From Telmatactis stephensoni (taxonomy: Eukaryota; Cnidaria; Anthozoa; Actiniaria; Isophelliidae), in contig JALIZF010001444.1 of the NCBI GenBank assembly GCA_029948255.1, positions 186,001-250,000 of the forward strand: a stretch of 64,000 nucleotides of DNA. Direction: 5' to 3'. Positions 28,869 to 44,109 of the stretch are shown here, one piece after another. A model generated the notes under the pieces. That model was given only the letters and a program-made list of their open reading frames with translations, did not search any database and was not told the origin of the DNA. How positions within the stretch are numbered: position 1 is the first letter of the stretch; every line of letters begins with the position of its first letter. The position numbers and the translations under genes were made by a program.

Positions 28869-28993
28869 AGCAGTTTTCGTATATGGCTGTGAGAACGACA
28901 CGGTTATGTAACGAATTGCGTATGTTTTTATAGGTAGTTACACGGCCAAGTAACGACACGGTCCGTTTTTACACTAATACGAAAACTGCTCCA
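28869..28993. mobile_element. MITE of the AGAGCAGTTTTCGTATGAG family
   Basis: Ends GCAGTTTTCGTATATGGC and the inverted ACTAATACGAAAACTGC, with central TGTTTTTATAGG. It lies 180 bp downstream of the ALDH7A1 stop codon. Confidence 0.75.
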
Positions 28994-31304
28994 AAATGCA
29001 GAAATGAGAGAAATGAGGTTGAAGTTGAAGTCAAATTGAGCATGAAGTTTGATAAAAAATGCTTTTAAGTTTTACTTAGTATTTTCAAAGACGGGTAATG
29101 TTCGAAAAAAGAGGCTCAAGTCCAGGATTGTAACTGGATATAAAATAATTCGAATTCCGAAAAGCTGGTACTTGTAGAAAATAATACAAGAACTAAGTAA
29201 AATTTTGTTTGCATAGAAGTGGCAAACTTATATTTATTGATTTTTTTCTTAATTTGCATTGTAATTCCGTTTCTAAGTTATTGCTGTGTGTTTTATTAAA
29301 ATGCTTTGGCGCCTTCGTGAGTTCTTTGGGGTTGTCCCAAGAGAGAGAGGGGGCGGAAGATAAATTCCGATACTGCGAAAACTGACACGGATGAAAAGCG
29401 CATTACGCATACTCGGAAGTTTTAAATAAAACCTTTGGAGGTTTAGCAAATCTTGAAAGTTAAGGCTAGCGCTGTCCGTGAAAAGGTAGTGCTTATTTTT
29501 TCCTAAAACATCACTTTAGTCTTTCCCTGGTCAAATAATACGAGAATTCGCATAATACACGACACTTGAATCGACGGTACTTTTATTTGTAAACACGAAC
29601 GTGTCCACGAATTTCCGCCGAATTTTCGAGCATGCGCAATGTGTTTTTCACCCGTGTCGCGAGTTACCGTCCACACTAATACAAGTAATGACTTTTTCCC
29701 CTACGTACGTTTTCTCTGTACTGAAACGACACCCTCTTAGAAAAAAGACTACTAGTGCGGATGGTGGGCGTAACCCAAATTGGGTGCGCTTTTAGGGAGC
29801 AGTCATTACTTATGGGTAGGGGGCTGGTAAATGGGGGGGGGGGGGGGTCAAAAAACGTTTTCCCCACAAATTCAGGGTGTCAAGAAAGGTTTTTGGAAGG
29901 AGAAGGGGAGTAAAGAATTGGGGTAAAATTTTCATTAATTTTACTAAGCTTTGTCAATACTACTGTTTCTAATGAAATTGTAGCCTGCGTAGCGGTCCTG
30001 GGGTGAGGAGGGGAAGGGAAGGGAATAGGAAAGGGGGGACTGGGGAAGAAATGAGACGCTCTGTATACAACCAGCTTTTTGTCTACTGAAGACGCGACTT
30101 ATCCAGCGTTGTGGGTTTATTTTATTTTGTCCGTTTCAGAAGTCAAAGGGGGGGGGGGGGGGGGAGTGCTGGTTAGTAAGGAGAGGTAGTCGTCCTATGT
30201 AAACCGCGCGAACTTATATATATGTAAAGCACGTTTCACTTCCCCTTGTGTAAATGGCCCCATTTTACTATGACGGCACATCAAAATACTCTATTGTTTA
30301 AACGCAAAGGATCATGGCCGTGGGAGGGGGGACAAAACAGCAACAACACAAAGAAAATTGATATAAAATGCGTTTTATAGACCAAAGAAAAGCGGTGACA
30401 GCCATCAAATGCAATAAACATTGTTTATTAAACATCGATACATCTCATATTTGGGTACCAGGCCATTTGGTCGAGTTGAAACTTTTCTTAGCAGAGCGGA
30501 TTTTTAGTCCAGGAATATCGTGCACAAAAAAGGCAGAATTGCATATGTTTTTGCTACAAGCATGAAAATAGTTGGCATGATGATAGAAGGCAACATGCTG
30601 ACTAATTTCTGATGTAGCGCCACGCCCAAAAATCAATACTTCCAGTTTTACACATGTGGAATTAATTTTCACTTAAGAATTAAATACAATTATTGCATTA
30701 ACTAGTTGTTTCATGAAATGTGATAATTCTTTACAAGTACTGTTCTTCCCAGTCTGATTATCTGTGGATTATGTCTAGTAACGGTCATTTCCAGGTTGAA
30801 AGCCAAATATACCCTGTTAGAAATGCTCTCAAAATGACTGATTTTTTCAAACATCATGGCAAATATTGAGTTCAAAAATAAAGATTAATGCTTATTTAAT
30901 TCTCGGAACTCAGGGATAGCTTATTACCTCTTTCCCTCATCCCTCTCCTCCCCTCACCCCTATTTGCGTGTTCAAATGGAGCGTTCTGGTGTACGTCGAT
31001 CAGGTGGCACATACAGCACAATCGGAGAACAGTGAAAACGATATAGCCTGGTTTTCACTATATTGCTGGGTTGCATCCATACCTTCGGGAATCCAAAGAC
31101 AATGAAGCGGTAGCCATGTTGGATGAACAAACAATAAACGCTAATGAGAAATCTTTTGTTGAAGTTCATCCAAGATGGCTGCCATGACGTCACATGCAAC
31201 CCAAGAATAGACGCAAGACAACGCCAAGCTCGTGTTTTCACTTGTAAAAGTAGCGACGCAAGCATAAACGCTAGCGCAAAAGAACGGAAGGTTATATTTT
31301 TCTT

Positions 31305-31575
31305 GCGCGGGCTTGCGTCGTCTTGCGTCGTCTTTCGCTGTCTTTCGTCGTCTTGCGTTGTCTTGCAATTGCTTCGTCTTGCGTCGTCTTGCGTCGTCTT
31401 GCGTTGTCTTGCGTCGTCTTTCGTTGTATTGCGTTTCTTGCGTCGTCTTGCTTCGTCTTGCGTTGTCTTGCGTCGTCTTGCATGCGTTGTGTTGAGTCAT
31501 CGTGCGTGGTCTTGCGTGGTTTTCCGTTGTCTTGCGTCGTCTTGTGTTGTCTTGTGTCGTCTTGCGTCGTTAGGG
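31305..31575 (+). repeat. CTTGCGTCGT minisatellite
   Basis: About 27 units of a roughly 10-bp motif CTTGCGTCGT with variants (CTTTCGTCGT, CTTGCGTTGT). It stays open in several frames on both strands, giving Lys/Thr/Arg-rich or Cys/Val/Leu-rich shadow peptides, so it should not be read as coding. A MITE follows at 31598. Confidence 0.9.
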
Positions 31576-31597
31576 TGAACCAGGCATTATGTCGTGT

Positions 31598-31740
31598 TTT
31601 ATCCCACACCATAGGAAATGCAGCCAATCAGAAAGCAGGAAAGCCGTTGTATATTCTGCGGTATTCAACTGTCTCTTCCCATGAGACATTGCCATTATTT
31701 GCTGTATTTTCTATGGTGTGGGCTTAGGGTAGGATAAAAT
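31598..31740. mobile_element. MITE with TTATCCCACACCATAG ends
   Basis: The left end TTATCCCACACCATAGGAAA and the right end CTGTATTTTCTATGGTGTGG are inverted repeats. The interior AGCCAATCAGAAAGCAGGAAA matches the MITE part at 15681-15808. Confidence 0.75.
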
Positions 31741-32199
31741 AATTGTATGTATTTGCTACCTGACGCATAAAATCAAATCAAAGCGATTTGAATTCATGCT
31801 ACGGGGACAAATTCTAATGTAAGTCAGGAATTTTGTAAGAAATGGTTTCCAATTTCATTATTCAAATATGTATTTAAAAGTAAAAATATTATCACTTGCG
31901 AGAAAAAAAGTCATGATATTCGAAAAAAGAAAAAAATAGGAAAAAACGTATGTCGACCAGATATTCGAAAAAAGAAAAGGAAAAAAGGAGAAAAAAGAAA
32001 GAAATTTGTAATGTCTAGGAAATGCACCCCACAGAAACAATGCAGTGCACGTGAGATATATCAATAATTATAATTAAAGATAAAAAATGAAAATGAAATT
32101 TTCCAAAAAAATATTAAAAACACCAAACATTTAAAAACAAGTTCAAAAAGATGTAATTTAAACTAAAGCTTGGGAAAGAAACGGAAAAAATGAAGAAAA

Positions 32200-32530
32200 A
32201 AAGAACTCAGAAAAGAACCCGGCGTCGACGAGGATCGAACCTGTAACCCCTTAAAGAGCACCCCCCGGAAATAAAATAACAGACTGAATAAATAATTGTA
32301 AAAAGAAAAAAGAAAATGAAATTTTGGGACGATTCTCCCGAGACATTCTGAGAAGCTGAGACATCGAATCGACTTACGTTACGGATGAAGATTTCGGCCC
32401 CATCCACGCTATCCCGGTGCTACATATTACAGTTATCTTAGCCCGAAGGCCAGGGAGGGAGACGATATCCGGACCCTAATCCATACCTTTAGATATCACC
32501 TTAGACCACTGCGCTACCTAGACACTTAAT
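32200..32530 (-). repeat. Possible tRNA-related repeat
   Basis: On the minus strand a TAGCGCAGTGGTC A-box-like word lies near 32500 and a GGTTCGATCC B-box-like word near 32240. Their spacing of about 250 bp is too wide for one tRNA. It may be a SINE with an insertion or two tRNA-like fragments. Confidence 0.3.
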
Positions 32531-33458
32531 AATTTTAATGACTAATCGGGGTAGTCTATTCGGCGAAGTTTCATTGTAATGCTAATACTCCCCAGGGAAA
32601 GAAATGAACCAATCAGAGTCCAGCTATCAAAAAATAGCTGCTTTGTAAATAAATAGAAAGAGAAAATAAAAAGAATAAGTTTTCAGGAACATCGAGCTTG
32701 TCTGTATTGTTTTATTTGTCCCAATTCCCCAGGGAGATAGAAGAGCCAATCAAAATCTAGTCGATTGAAGAGGGATCAATAAATTTCAATGCCATGATTA
32801 TTTTAAGTACAGCAAGCTTCAAGCCGTTACGTACGCTATTACTTATAGATTTTTATTTCCGTTCCAAAGTGAAATGATCGGCCTCACTGAAGATGTCCAG
32901 TTGGAATCCACACTTCTTATTTCAGGAATATCCCTAGAGCTAATCAGATTAAGACATCAGCAAAGGTAAGTTATTTTATAAGTTAAGGTGATTTAAAATT
33001 TGGATTGATACTTTTAGCTCATCGTTTTAAAACAAAGCTCGTAGTTGTTTACATGTACACGTTTGTTCTTCAATATTAACACCAAATTTGTTAATTACAT
33101 GATCGATTTGAGTTTAATTGTGTAAGTAGACGAGAAATTAAATTATAACTGATCTCGTCAAAATGTATCCCCGAAAACTCCACAGAGAATCTCGTATGCC
33201 AATGCCAAACTCGCGCAAGTTTTTATATTGTCGTATTCAAAATATTGGGAAATGTCATTTCTGCCTAGAAACGTAATAACACAACAAAGTAAACCTTTTA
33301 AATCTTTCATTACATGATGAAATCTTTCAAGTCAGTTCACTGCTCTGCCTGACGAATTATCCTATACATAGTCTAATGCGACTTGCGCTGGGGCTATTGT
33401 TAATGGGGCTTGTTGCTTAATTTGTAGAAACCCAGAACACAAGATGTTATTTTCCCTG

Positions 33459-33690
33459 TAGCTTGTAACATTGTACACAACATGCATCGCGTGCGTGTGT
33501 CCGACCCTGCAACAGGTACGCGCAACAGTTAGAGAAGTAGAAACGAGTTCTTTTTCTGAAGCCATACCAACAGATCGCTCACCGTTTTGCGCAACAGCTA
33601 TAGAAGTACAACCTTTTTCTGGGGCATTGCGCGCGCCTGTTGCAGGGGTTAACACACGTTCTGTTGCGCGCAACATTGCAATAACCTTGG
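33459..33690. mobile_element. Palindromic GCGCAACA element
   Basis: The ends contain GTGTGTCCGACCCTGCAACA and inverted TGTTGCAGGGGTTAACACAC-like sequence. The interior GAAACGAGTTCTTTTTCTG is shared (as GAGTTCTACTTCTG) with elements at 39452-39715 and 61500-61770. Confidence 0.6.
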
Positions 33691-34839
33691 ACTACTTAAA
33701 TTGTTATGAGTTGGATTTTGGTACTTCAAACCTTAGTGGCTACCATTTCCAGAGCTAATGCACACATTCTTTTTCTTCCTCTTCTTTTTTTTTCTTTTCT
33801 TTTCTTTTTCTTTTTTCTTTTTTCTTTTCTTTTTCTTTTTCTGGCTCAAAATCAAAATTAGCTGTTGATTATATAGAGAAATATAAGACATTAAACGAAA
33901 AAGATTATGAAAGGATAAATTGAAATCGGTGGAAATTACTGCAGTTGGTAAATTGTTAACTATAACTGATAGCTGAAGGTCGGGTTTTTAATAAATTGAT
34001 TTGATACTTGATATTGATAAATATAATTTACCAGCATTCAACAATTAAAAGTTCATTTAGAGAGAAATGCAACAACGTGACCGGCATGCACACGGCAGTT
34101 GTTTCCTAGTAGCCTAAGCTACGCCTAAGCTACGCCTAAGCTACGTATTTTCTGTAAGAAGGGAAGGGGTTCGTTCGAACCATCGAACCACTCCAAGCGA
34201 CGGGCCTGATATTGTATTTTATTGTATTGTTTTGAATTTGATAATCTTTGTTGATTTTCTATGTATATGGTTTTCGCGGGTCTTCGGCCCGCCATGAACC
34301 CATGAACTCATACCATAGTACTATTACTCAAAATGCAACGGCGACGTATTCACGATGATACATTTTAATAATTGTAAAAGTAAAAGATCATATCACGCAT
34401 GGGTCTCAGTTCATGGATCACGCAGATAATTTGGGTGTAATGACGCGTTAAGCAAAAGCCCTTTGCAACCCTGTCTTGACACTGTCCAAAAAGAGTTTTT
34501 CCATTACCAGCTTTTTCCTCGTCATTGCATTTGGAGCCAAGCCCGCAGATCGACACCATAAACAGGAGAGTTTGATGATTTTGTAAACAGTTAGACTAAC
34601 TTCTCACTCGGCTTGAAGTGTGCATCAGAGACTTCGCCGATTCTGACTTGGTTCTGCCGTTATGTGATCAAAGAGGTATTTACTTCTATAACAATAAGCT
34701 TTTTCGTGGACGTGACACAAAACTATACCCTGGGAATAGCCGCATTGCTGTACGCAACAGCAGTTCACCGTACGTTTGTCAACGTTTTCAGTTCGTTGAG
34801 CGCATAGTTACAGGAAAACTTGTGGGAGCAACCTTGTTT

Positions 34840-34853
34840 GGGTTTCCTGTGGT
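34840..34853 (+). promoter_or_regulatory. Shared promoter word upstream of GKAP1
   Basis: GGGTTTCCTGTGGTA, 150-160 bp before the GKAP1 ATG. The same 15 bases precede RPS15, and the first 12 precede ALDH7A1. ETS-like core on the reverse strand (CAGGAAA). Confidence 0.45.
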
Positions 34854-35001
34854 AGAATCTTGCTCGTTCCAGTCTCTTTTCTCTTAGCAAACATATCAAG
34901 GAACGCCTTGCATTTTCTGTTCCCAAAACGCGTCCATCGCCATCGTTTGTAAATTTCTCTCTCAAAATTCTCTCACATTGAAGCTACGATTTTTAATTAA
35001 A

Positions 35002-38000
35002 ATGGCCAAAAAAGCTGGAAAATTGACAGATTTACCTACTGCTTGCCGTTTTGCTGTCCTTGAAGTCAGCGATGATAGTGAAGAAGACGAAAAACAAGTA
35101 ATGAGTAAGACGGATTCAAAAGCTGCGAAAAAGTCGAACACGGACAGTTCTTCGGCTTCATCGAAAAAGAAAAAGCAAAAGAAACGAAGACACAAGAACA
35201 AAACCAACCAGGTACAATTTGTAAAGAACGTATATTGTGAGTAGAATGTAGGAAAATGTAGAAATTACTCGTATTTTGAGTTTTCAAGGTTAAACTTTGA
35301 AAGAACAAAACTCATCAACTGTCGATCAGCTCGAGTACACACACGTAACTTGCACGCACATCGCAGAAATAATTTCTGTTTTCCCAAATAGGGAAACATT
35401 CCTCTTCAAATAAAATGTTTTAGTATCTATACGGATTGTAATTATCGCATGTTCTTATATTCATGATTTTGCGTAGTATCATATTTTTAATTTGACATTG
35501 ATTAGGCTGATGGCTTAGAGGAAATAGAACTTCCTAGTAATCAAAATCCACCCAACACAAAAACAACTGGGGATGACTGGGAAATGTGGCAAAACAGAGA
35601 TGAACAGGCAAGCGCAATTCAATTTTATCACTTTAATATGTTGACCTCACCTCCATTTATCCAATGCAAATTAATCCAACCACTTGTACAAAGTAGCTCC
35701 TTTAATGATGACCTTCTCTATGTGGCTTAACTATACCTCATTATCTAAAGTAAGTGGTAACTTACAGGAGATTTGGGAGATGCTTTCTCACTATGGACGT
35801 TACAACCAATAATTTTTTATGTAAAAAAAACCATGTTACAACCACACCCTCAAATGTCTGTCTGCTTTCCTTTTTGCATGTGTCAGCATTATTCTGACTA
35901 AGTTTTACTCACTAATGAAAAAATGGTCAAAGGGATACCAACTTGTGCAAAAAGGAATACAGACTAAAAAGTTGAGGTTTTTAGTAGACCTGATACCAAT
36001 ATACAGACATTTAGCATGGCCACAACATTTTTTTTCTCAAGAAAAAGAAGTCCTACCTGTGCTCAACATATCCCTATGATACAAGAGTGATAGTCATAGA
36101 AAGACAAATTATTTCTCAAAATTAATCTTTTCCTTCTTTCCGTATATGTAGTTTGTATTGGAACAGTTCCAAAAAGATCTACAGGTATTTTCTCATGTTA
36201 AGTGTACTGATTTTTTGGAACATGCAGATGTATTATTATTACATGGGACTGGAATTTATTGGCTTACTAGTATTAACTTACCATTATACAGCAAGTTTTC
36301 CTAAGATATGAAATTATACTCCCTTGAATGTCCCAGTTAAAATTGATTTAGGAATATCTTTATAAATGTATAGGCAGCACTAGAAGCAAGCAAAACTACG
36401 GTAAATTTCTCAAAATCAGAACAAGAAAATGATTTGACTTCAAATAAAAAGAAAAAGAAAGAAAAAACAATATCACTGGATGAATTCATTAGTGGAAATA
36501 CAGATGCAAAGAATCAGGTGGAGACCAATGGAAACATTTCTAGATGTAAGCTATTGATTGATTCTAGATTTTATACACTCAACACAGACATGATGGTCAT
36601 GTAATTTACTGTATACATGTGTCACTCTAATATTTCAGTTGATGGTAATTCATTAGAGTATGGCTTGGATGATTTTCAGGTAAATTGATTGGTTTAACTG
36701 GATTAGCTTTGATGTTCTTGTGAGTGGGAGGTCAGGGTTGGCATCTCAGCTGGACCACCACTGGTCCGGGTATTCCTGCCAATAATTGTGTTTACTTAAT
36801 AATTAACACAATTATTACAGGTCAGATTTAGGGGAGGGGTGCAGGTTTGGGTGTGGTGTCTGATTCCCATGGCCACTCCTGCCCCTAGCCTGTGTATGAT
36901 AAGACCTTAAATGAGGGGGAGTACTGACTGCACCCTTGATCTTCTTAGCAAATATTTTAAGCTGCCAAAATGAACATGAGGTACATTCTCTGTTGTTAAT
37001 AAATTGGTTATTGTTTTTATTTGATATGTTCAAAGGATGAAAGGATTACTGAGCCTGTCCAAGATGTCCAAGATGAGAAACCTCAGAAAACCAAACGTAA
37101 AAAGAAAAGTCATGAAAAATCTTTAGATGAAGAAGCTGCAAAAAGAGAGTCAGAACATAAAGACCATGTAAGCATTAAAAGTAATGTATCTGTTTTCAAT
37201 ACTAACAGAGACTACAACTTTGGTGAGTAAACTCTAATTTGGGCTGTGTTGATATTTATTATTTCGGCTACGCCTCATGTTCTAAGCTTGCTTTTCTCTT
37301 GCTCTACATAAGATCGTGTTTATATCACAGTACAAAGACATGCGCACTCGTTTTATATTCCTTAAATAAAGATGCAATAAGGAGTAACTGGAAGTCACTA
37401 TCAGTAAGTCTGTATAAAATGAGAGAACTTAATACGTACTTAACTGATGTCTTTCAGAAAGTAATTTCAGCTTCAAATGAGGAGTCCATAAAGGCAGAAA
37501 TGGTTCATGTACAGGAAGAATTAAGCAAACAAGAAGATATTGTAAATCAACAGAGAAAAACTATAGACAAACAAAAAGGCTGGATAAGTGATTTACAGGT
37601 ATGACTACCTTTTACATTAAGTAGGTACAGAGTAAGGTACACTTATTGACTGCAGTCAGAGGCAATCCTAACTAAAGGGGTACTCTTTCATAAGCTTCTA
37701 CCTCAAAGGAACCAGGCCAAGTACCCCAGCTGGCACTAGCCCCATATGATGGGGGTTTCTGATGGGGGTGTCCTGCCAGAACCTCTAAACCCTGACCCTA
37801 TCTAAGACAACAAAAAATTGAAAATCTATACCCTATTTAAGACAGCATGATAAAAAGGTACCGTATTCAAGACTGAAGGGGAAATTCTATACCCTGTCTA
37901 AGACAACAAGCCCAATTAAAACCATACCCTATTTGGTAGCACATACCCTTATAGCAATTATATATATGGGAGTAACCTCTCCCCCCACCTCCCCCCTCCT

Positions 38001-38650
38001 TAGGGTTACTTCAAGTATTAAGTAACCCTTTTCATAGTACAGTTAAAATAAACTTGCAGAATTTAGGAGAGAGAGTATGATTGGTTGATAATATAAGGAT
38101 ATAATTGTAATTTCAGAAAGAATTAGTGCAAGTTAAAAAAAGAAATAAGCAGCTCTGTCATATACTTGGTCAAGGAGAAAGTTAGTATGATTTATAACAT
38201 TTGTCAAAATTGCTAATTTATTTAAGAAAGGTGAAAACTAAATAAATAATAATATATTGATTATATTGATTTTAAAAATGTATATATACTGGTAGATGGT
38301 TTGATTTAAGTGGATCAGTAAATAAAAGGAAGGGAATAAAATGTACAAAAAGGAAGCAAGAATCTATTCTATATTTAAGGCCAAGAGTAATCTAATTTTT
38401 GTATTACTTTTGAAGTGAAAGAGAAAGCAGAGTTATTACTACAAATAGAAGAATTAAATGAAGTTAGAGAACAGGTGAGGTTTGAATAACTTTAGCTGGC
38501 AAAGCTAGGGATTGGAAATCCTTCCTCACTACTATTAGGTAGTGCCCTCTTAGGAGTCCCCTCCCAGGGAAGACATCTTCTCACTACTTTGAATTTGATT
38601 CCTGCAATGGCTATAATTATGGGATGTTCTGTTACTGTTTTTTGTTTGCT

Positions 38651-38698
<48 letters not shown>

Positions 38699-39961
38699 TT
38701 CAGGCTCTCTCGTTACTGTTCCCCTCCTTTGATCCTCTCTAGCTAATTCAACTACTTGGGGATGTATTATCCCCTAGGGTCATGCATAGAGCAAATTTTG
38801 TTTGAGTGTGAAATGGACTGCACCATGCTGTGACTGTAAAAACATTTGAAATTCCTGTCGTAATCATGCCGTGGCTGTGCAGTGCAGTTTTCAGTCATGT
38901 GAAATCTACTCTGTGCCCGCCAATGGTGCCAAGTTTGATACCAATGAGCTTTGCCACTTTTATCACCTAGTACATGTGTACTTTAATTGTTAGGCACAAT
39001 TATACGACAAGTTATTTTTCAAATTTTTAGGTAGTCCAACTTCATGCTGAGTTAGAACAAGAAAGATCAAAGTCATCTGCTCTTAAACATGAATTGGCCA
39101 AATATCAGGTGATTAAATTGGATGGGTGGCTAGCTACTGGATGAATGAATTATTGAACAAATGAATGGATGATTGAATTCTAAATCAGTATGTAAATGAA
39201 TGAATGGTTGGTTGGTTGAGTGAAAAACAATGAATAACTTGAATAATGACTAAGTGATGGAAGGCCAACTGACTAAGTGAATGTCTAAATGAATGTGAAT
39301 GAGTCCATGAAAGAATTAATGAGGACAGTCTGAATGAATGAATGAACAAATGAATTAGTGAATGAGTGATATTTCAGTACTGGCTTAAGGCACATGACAC
39401 ATGCAACTTTTCTTGTAAGTTTTTCTGTAACATTTCATACAACATAGAGTTACACTGTGTGTCCAACCCTGCAACAGTGGACTGTTCCCCAAATTAAAAT
39501 AGGGGTTGAAAATTGTGAAATTTATTATGAAAATTATGCTAATGAGTGGCAGCCATTTTGAAGAAAAATCTATTATGTGCAATGTTGAATGTAACAGTTG
39601 CAGGTTTATGATTGAGTTCTACTTCTGTAGCTGTTCCTGTAACCTTGCAAGAAACATTGTTCTGGGTGGACACAGTAGAACTGTTGTGTGCAGTGTTACA
39701 GAAAAAAGTTGCACCTTGTGAATTAATGAGGACATATTGAATGAATGAATGAACAAATGAATGAATGAATGAGTGATAAATCATTTCACTACTGGCTTAA
39801 GGCACATGACACATGCAACTTTTCTTGTAAGTCACAGTCTTAGTCAGTTGGCCTTCCATCACTTATATAATGTTTTTTTCTCTAAATTTCTTTCTTTTCA
39901 TTCTCATTTATTTTTCTCATAGACATTCCATGGAAGAACAAGACATGGCTCAACATCATGA
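35002..39961 (+). CDS. GKAP1: G kinase-anchoring protein 1
   Basis: Twelve coding exons: 35002-35211, 35506-35607, 36152-36184, 36374-36545, 36639-36679, 37036-37222, 37372-37403, 37458-37598, 38117-38180, 38416-38474, 39031-39108 and 39923-39961. They join without a frame break to 385 residues (vertebrate GKAP1 is about 366). GKAP1 (GKAP42) is a Golgi-associated scaffold that binds cGMP-dependent protein kinase I. Visible: an N-terminal CRFAVLEVSDDSEED, a Lys-rich basic stretch, the conserved DDWEMWQNRDEQ segment, a second Lys cluster, then a C-terminal coiled coil with ELVQVKKRNKQLCHIL, EKAELLLQIEELNE and LHAELEQERSKSSALKHELAKYQ, which closely match the family. The exon 2 donor is GC (CAG/GCAAGC), a rare GC-AG intron. 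The first ATG with a family-like N terminus was taken as the start. Confidence 0.9.
38655..38699 (+). repeat. (TTG)n microsatellite
   Basis: About 14 TTG units in GKAP1 intron 10. Confidence 0.9.
38790..38914. mobile_element. MITE of the AGAGCAGTTTTCGTATGAG family
   Basis: AGAGCAAATTTTGTTTGAGTG on the left is mirrored by CATGTGAAATCTACTCT on the right; the centre ACATTTGAAATTCCTG is shared with the copies at 43506 and 62328. Confidence 0.6.
39312..39835. repeat. Direct repeats flanking a palindromic element in GKAP1 intron 11
   Basis: A segment of about 110 bp (GAATTAATGAGGACA, GAATGAATGAATGAACAAATG, then GGCTTAAGGCACATGACACA and TGCAACTTTTCTTGTAAGT) occurs at about 39312-39421 and again at 39718-39832. 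Between them lies a GAGTTCTACTTCTG element (about 39452-39715) related to 33459-33690 and 61500-61770. Confidence 0.75.
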
Positions 39962-41451
39962 TTCAGAGTTATTTTTATAGATAAAACTTCAGATTGAAAT
40001 AGATTATTTATCTTGTTGAGGGAAGCTGTTGGAAATGGTAGCAAATGTTTCAATTACTGTGAAGTCAATTTCACTAAAATTATTTCAGTTACAGACAAAA
40101 GAATTTTTTTAACATTCCTTTGCTCATTATCTGAAGAAAATATTAAAGTAGATTCATAAGTTAAAAATGTCATTTTTGGTGCTTGCACTATCTGAGAAAA
40201 GAAGCTGCTTGGATGTTGAAACAAAATATTAGAGTATAAGCACAATTTATTGATGGGAGAATCTGTAGTTTCATACCTACAAAAACACTTGCTCAGCAGA
40301 GAATATCATAGATAACACTTTTAAATGAAAAGGACAAGTTCTGCCATGCATTCAAAATGGTCAATAAAATGATCATTTCAATTGTTTGCTACAGATTATA
40401 AGCATGTCCTTTTATCACATCTGCAAAGTGCTCCCCCTCCCCCACATGAAGGGTCACACCCATCTTGGAACCCCCCCCCCCCCCCCATATGATTGCAAAA
40501 TGGAGCAATAGACTCCTTTATCTCTAAATTTGAGGCAACTCCTTATAATCATCATAAATTCTCATTGTTTCATTTTATGTTCCCATTTGCTTCCATTTTT
40601 TCAGAAATTTTAACATTTTAAGCTGTTACCCTGGTAACAGTGCACTGTTTTACATTGTTCCAGTTATATATTTATATTCATTGATATTTCCTTTTGAAGT
40701 TTGGTCATAAGTACAATAAGCAAAGCAATGATATTTTTGAATACTGTATAATTAATAAAAATGCTGAAACATTTGTTGCAAAATGAAGTTGACAGTTTCT
40801 GAAAATTTATTACTGGGGTTACTCCCATATATTTACTATACTACTATTTACTATACTACTATACGGGGATGATCTGCTGAACAGGGTATGGTTTTTTCGA
40901 GTTCCCTGTCATAAACAGGGTATCCTTTTTGCAATTTTTTGAGCTTCTTGTCATTTTCAGGGTAGCAGCTTTCTCATCAACCTTAGTGACCTTAGTCGTT
41001 AGCTAGCCACAACGTTAACGATCAGCCTAGAAGCCTTATTTATCGTTGATCGATCACGTCGCAAAAAACTCGTTATGAAACTCATCTACATTACAAACAA
41101 ATAAGTACATTGCATTCTGCAATTATTATGCTTTGTCATAAACAGGATATGGTATTTTGAGTTTTTCTGTCATAAACAGGGTAACCGTTTTAGGATCCCA
41201 GCGGAACATCCCCACCCAAATACTGGTCAAGTCCCCCCCCGGGGGGGATAGAGTTCTATTTCGCCTTCCCCCTCCCCACTCCATCACCCCATCCCCTCCC
41301 CCATAGGTTAGACACTGTGCATCCCGATGATCTCACGATACGAGAGACTATGGTTCATGGGTTTCCTGTGGTATTTGAGTCCGTCGGAAGAGGAGACCTG
41401 GGCGCTACATCTCTCTTCGTCCTCTTTCTTCGTTTCTGTCAGGTTATCAAG
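39962..41451. other. GKAP1 3' region and RPS15 promoter
   Basis: AATAAAA-type polyadenylation words occur at about 40362 and 40753. A modular repeat containing AAACAGGGTA words spans about 40815-41230, with C/G tracts at about 40472 and 41234. The last 150 bp before RPS15 contain the shared GGGTTTCCTGTGGTA word and a pyrimidine-rich CTCTCTTCGTCCTCTTTCTTCG stretch, as expected for a TOP-type ribosomal-protein promoter. Confidence 0.55.
41359..41373 (+). promoter_or_regulatory. Shared promoter word upstream of RPS15
   Basis: GGGTTTCCTGTGGTA, about 80-93 bp before the ATG; identical over 15 bases to the word upstream of GKAP1. Confidence 0.45.

Positions 41452-44109
<2,658 letters not shown>

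Larger units (their letters stand above)
28690..35001. other. Gene-poor interval between ALDH7A1 and GKAP1
   Basis: No gene is supported. Contents: a MITE (28869-28993), purine-rich repeats with an AGCCTGCGTAGCGG motif near 29984, poly-G runs (about 29836 and 30150), a minisatellite (31305-31575), a MITE (31598-31740), a tRNA-like segment (about 32200-32530), a palindromic element (33459-33690), a CTTTT tract (33770-33840) and an 11-bp triplet repeat (34113-34146). The last 450 bp before GKAP1 are probably promoter and 5' UTR. Confidence 0.55.

Noticed and set aside
31141..31727. Overlapping 100-144-residue open frames on both strands
   Set aside because: Produced by the CTTGCGTCGT minisatellite; peptides are low-complexity and frame-independent.
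33470..33760. 95- and 104-residue frames on opposite strands
   Set aside because: Both lie within a palindromic GCGCAACA element; no domain.
34618..34887. 89-residue open frame upstream of GKAP1
   Set aside because: No recognisable domain and it overlaps the probable promoter and the shared GGGTTTCCTGTGGTA word; more likely 5' noncoding.
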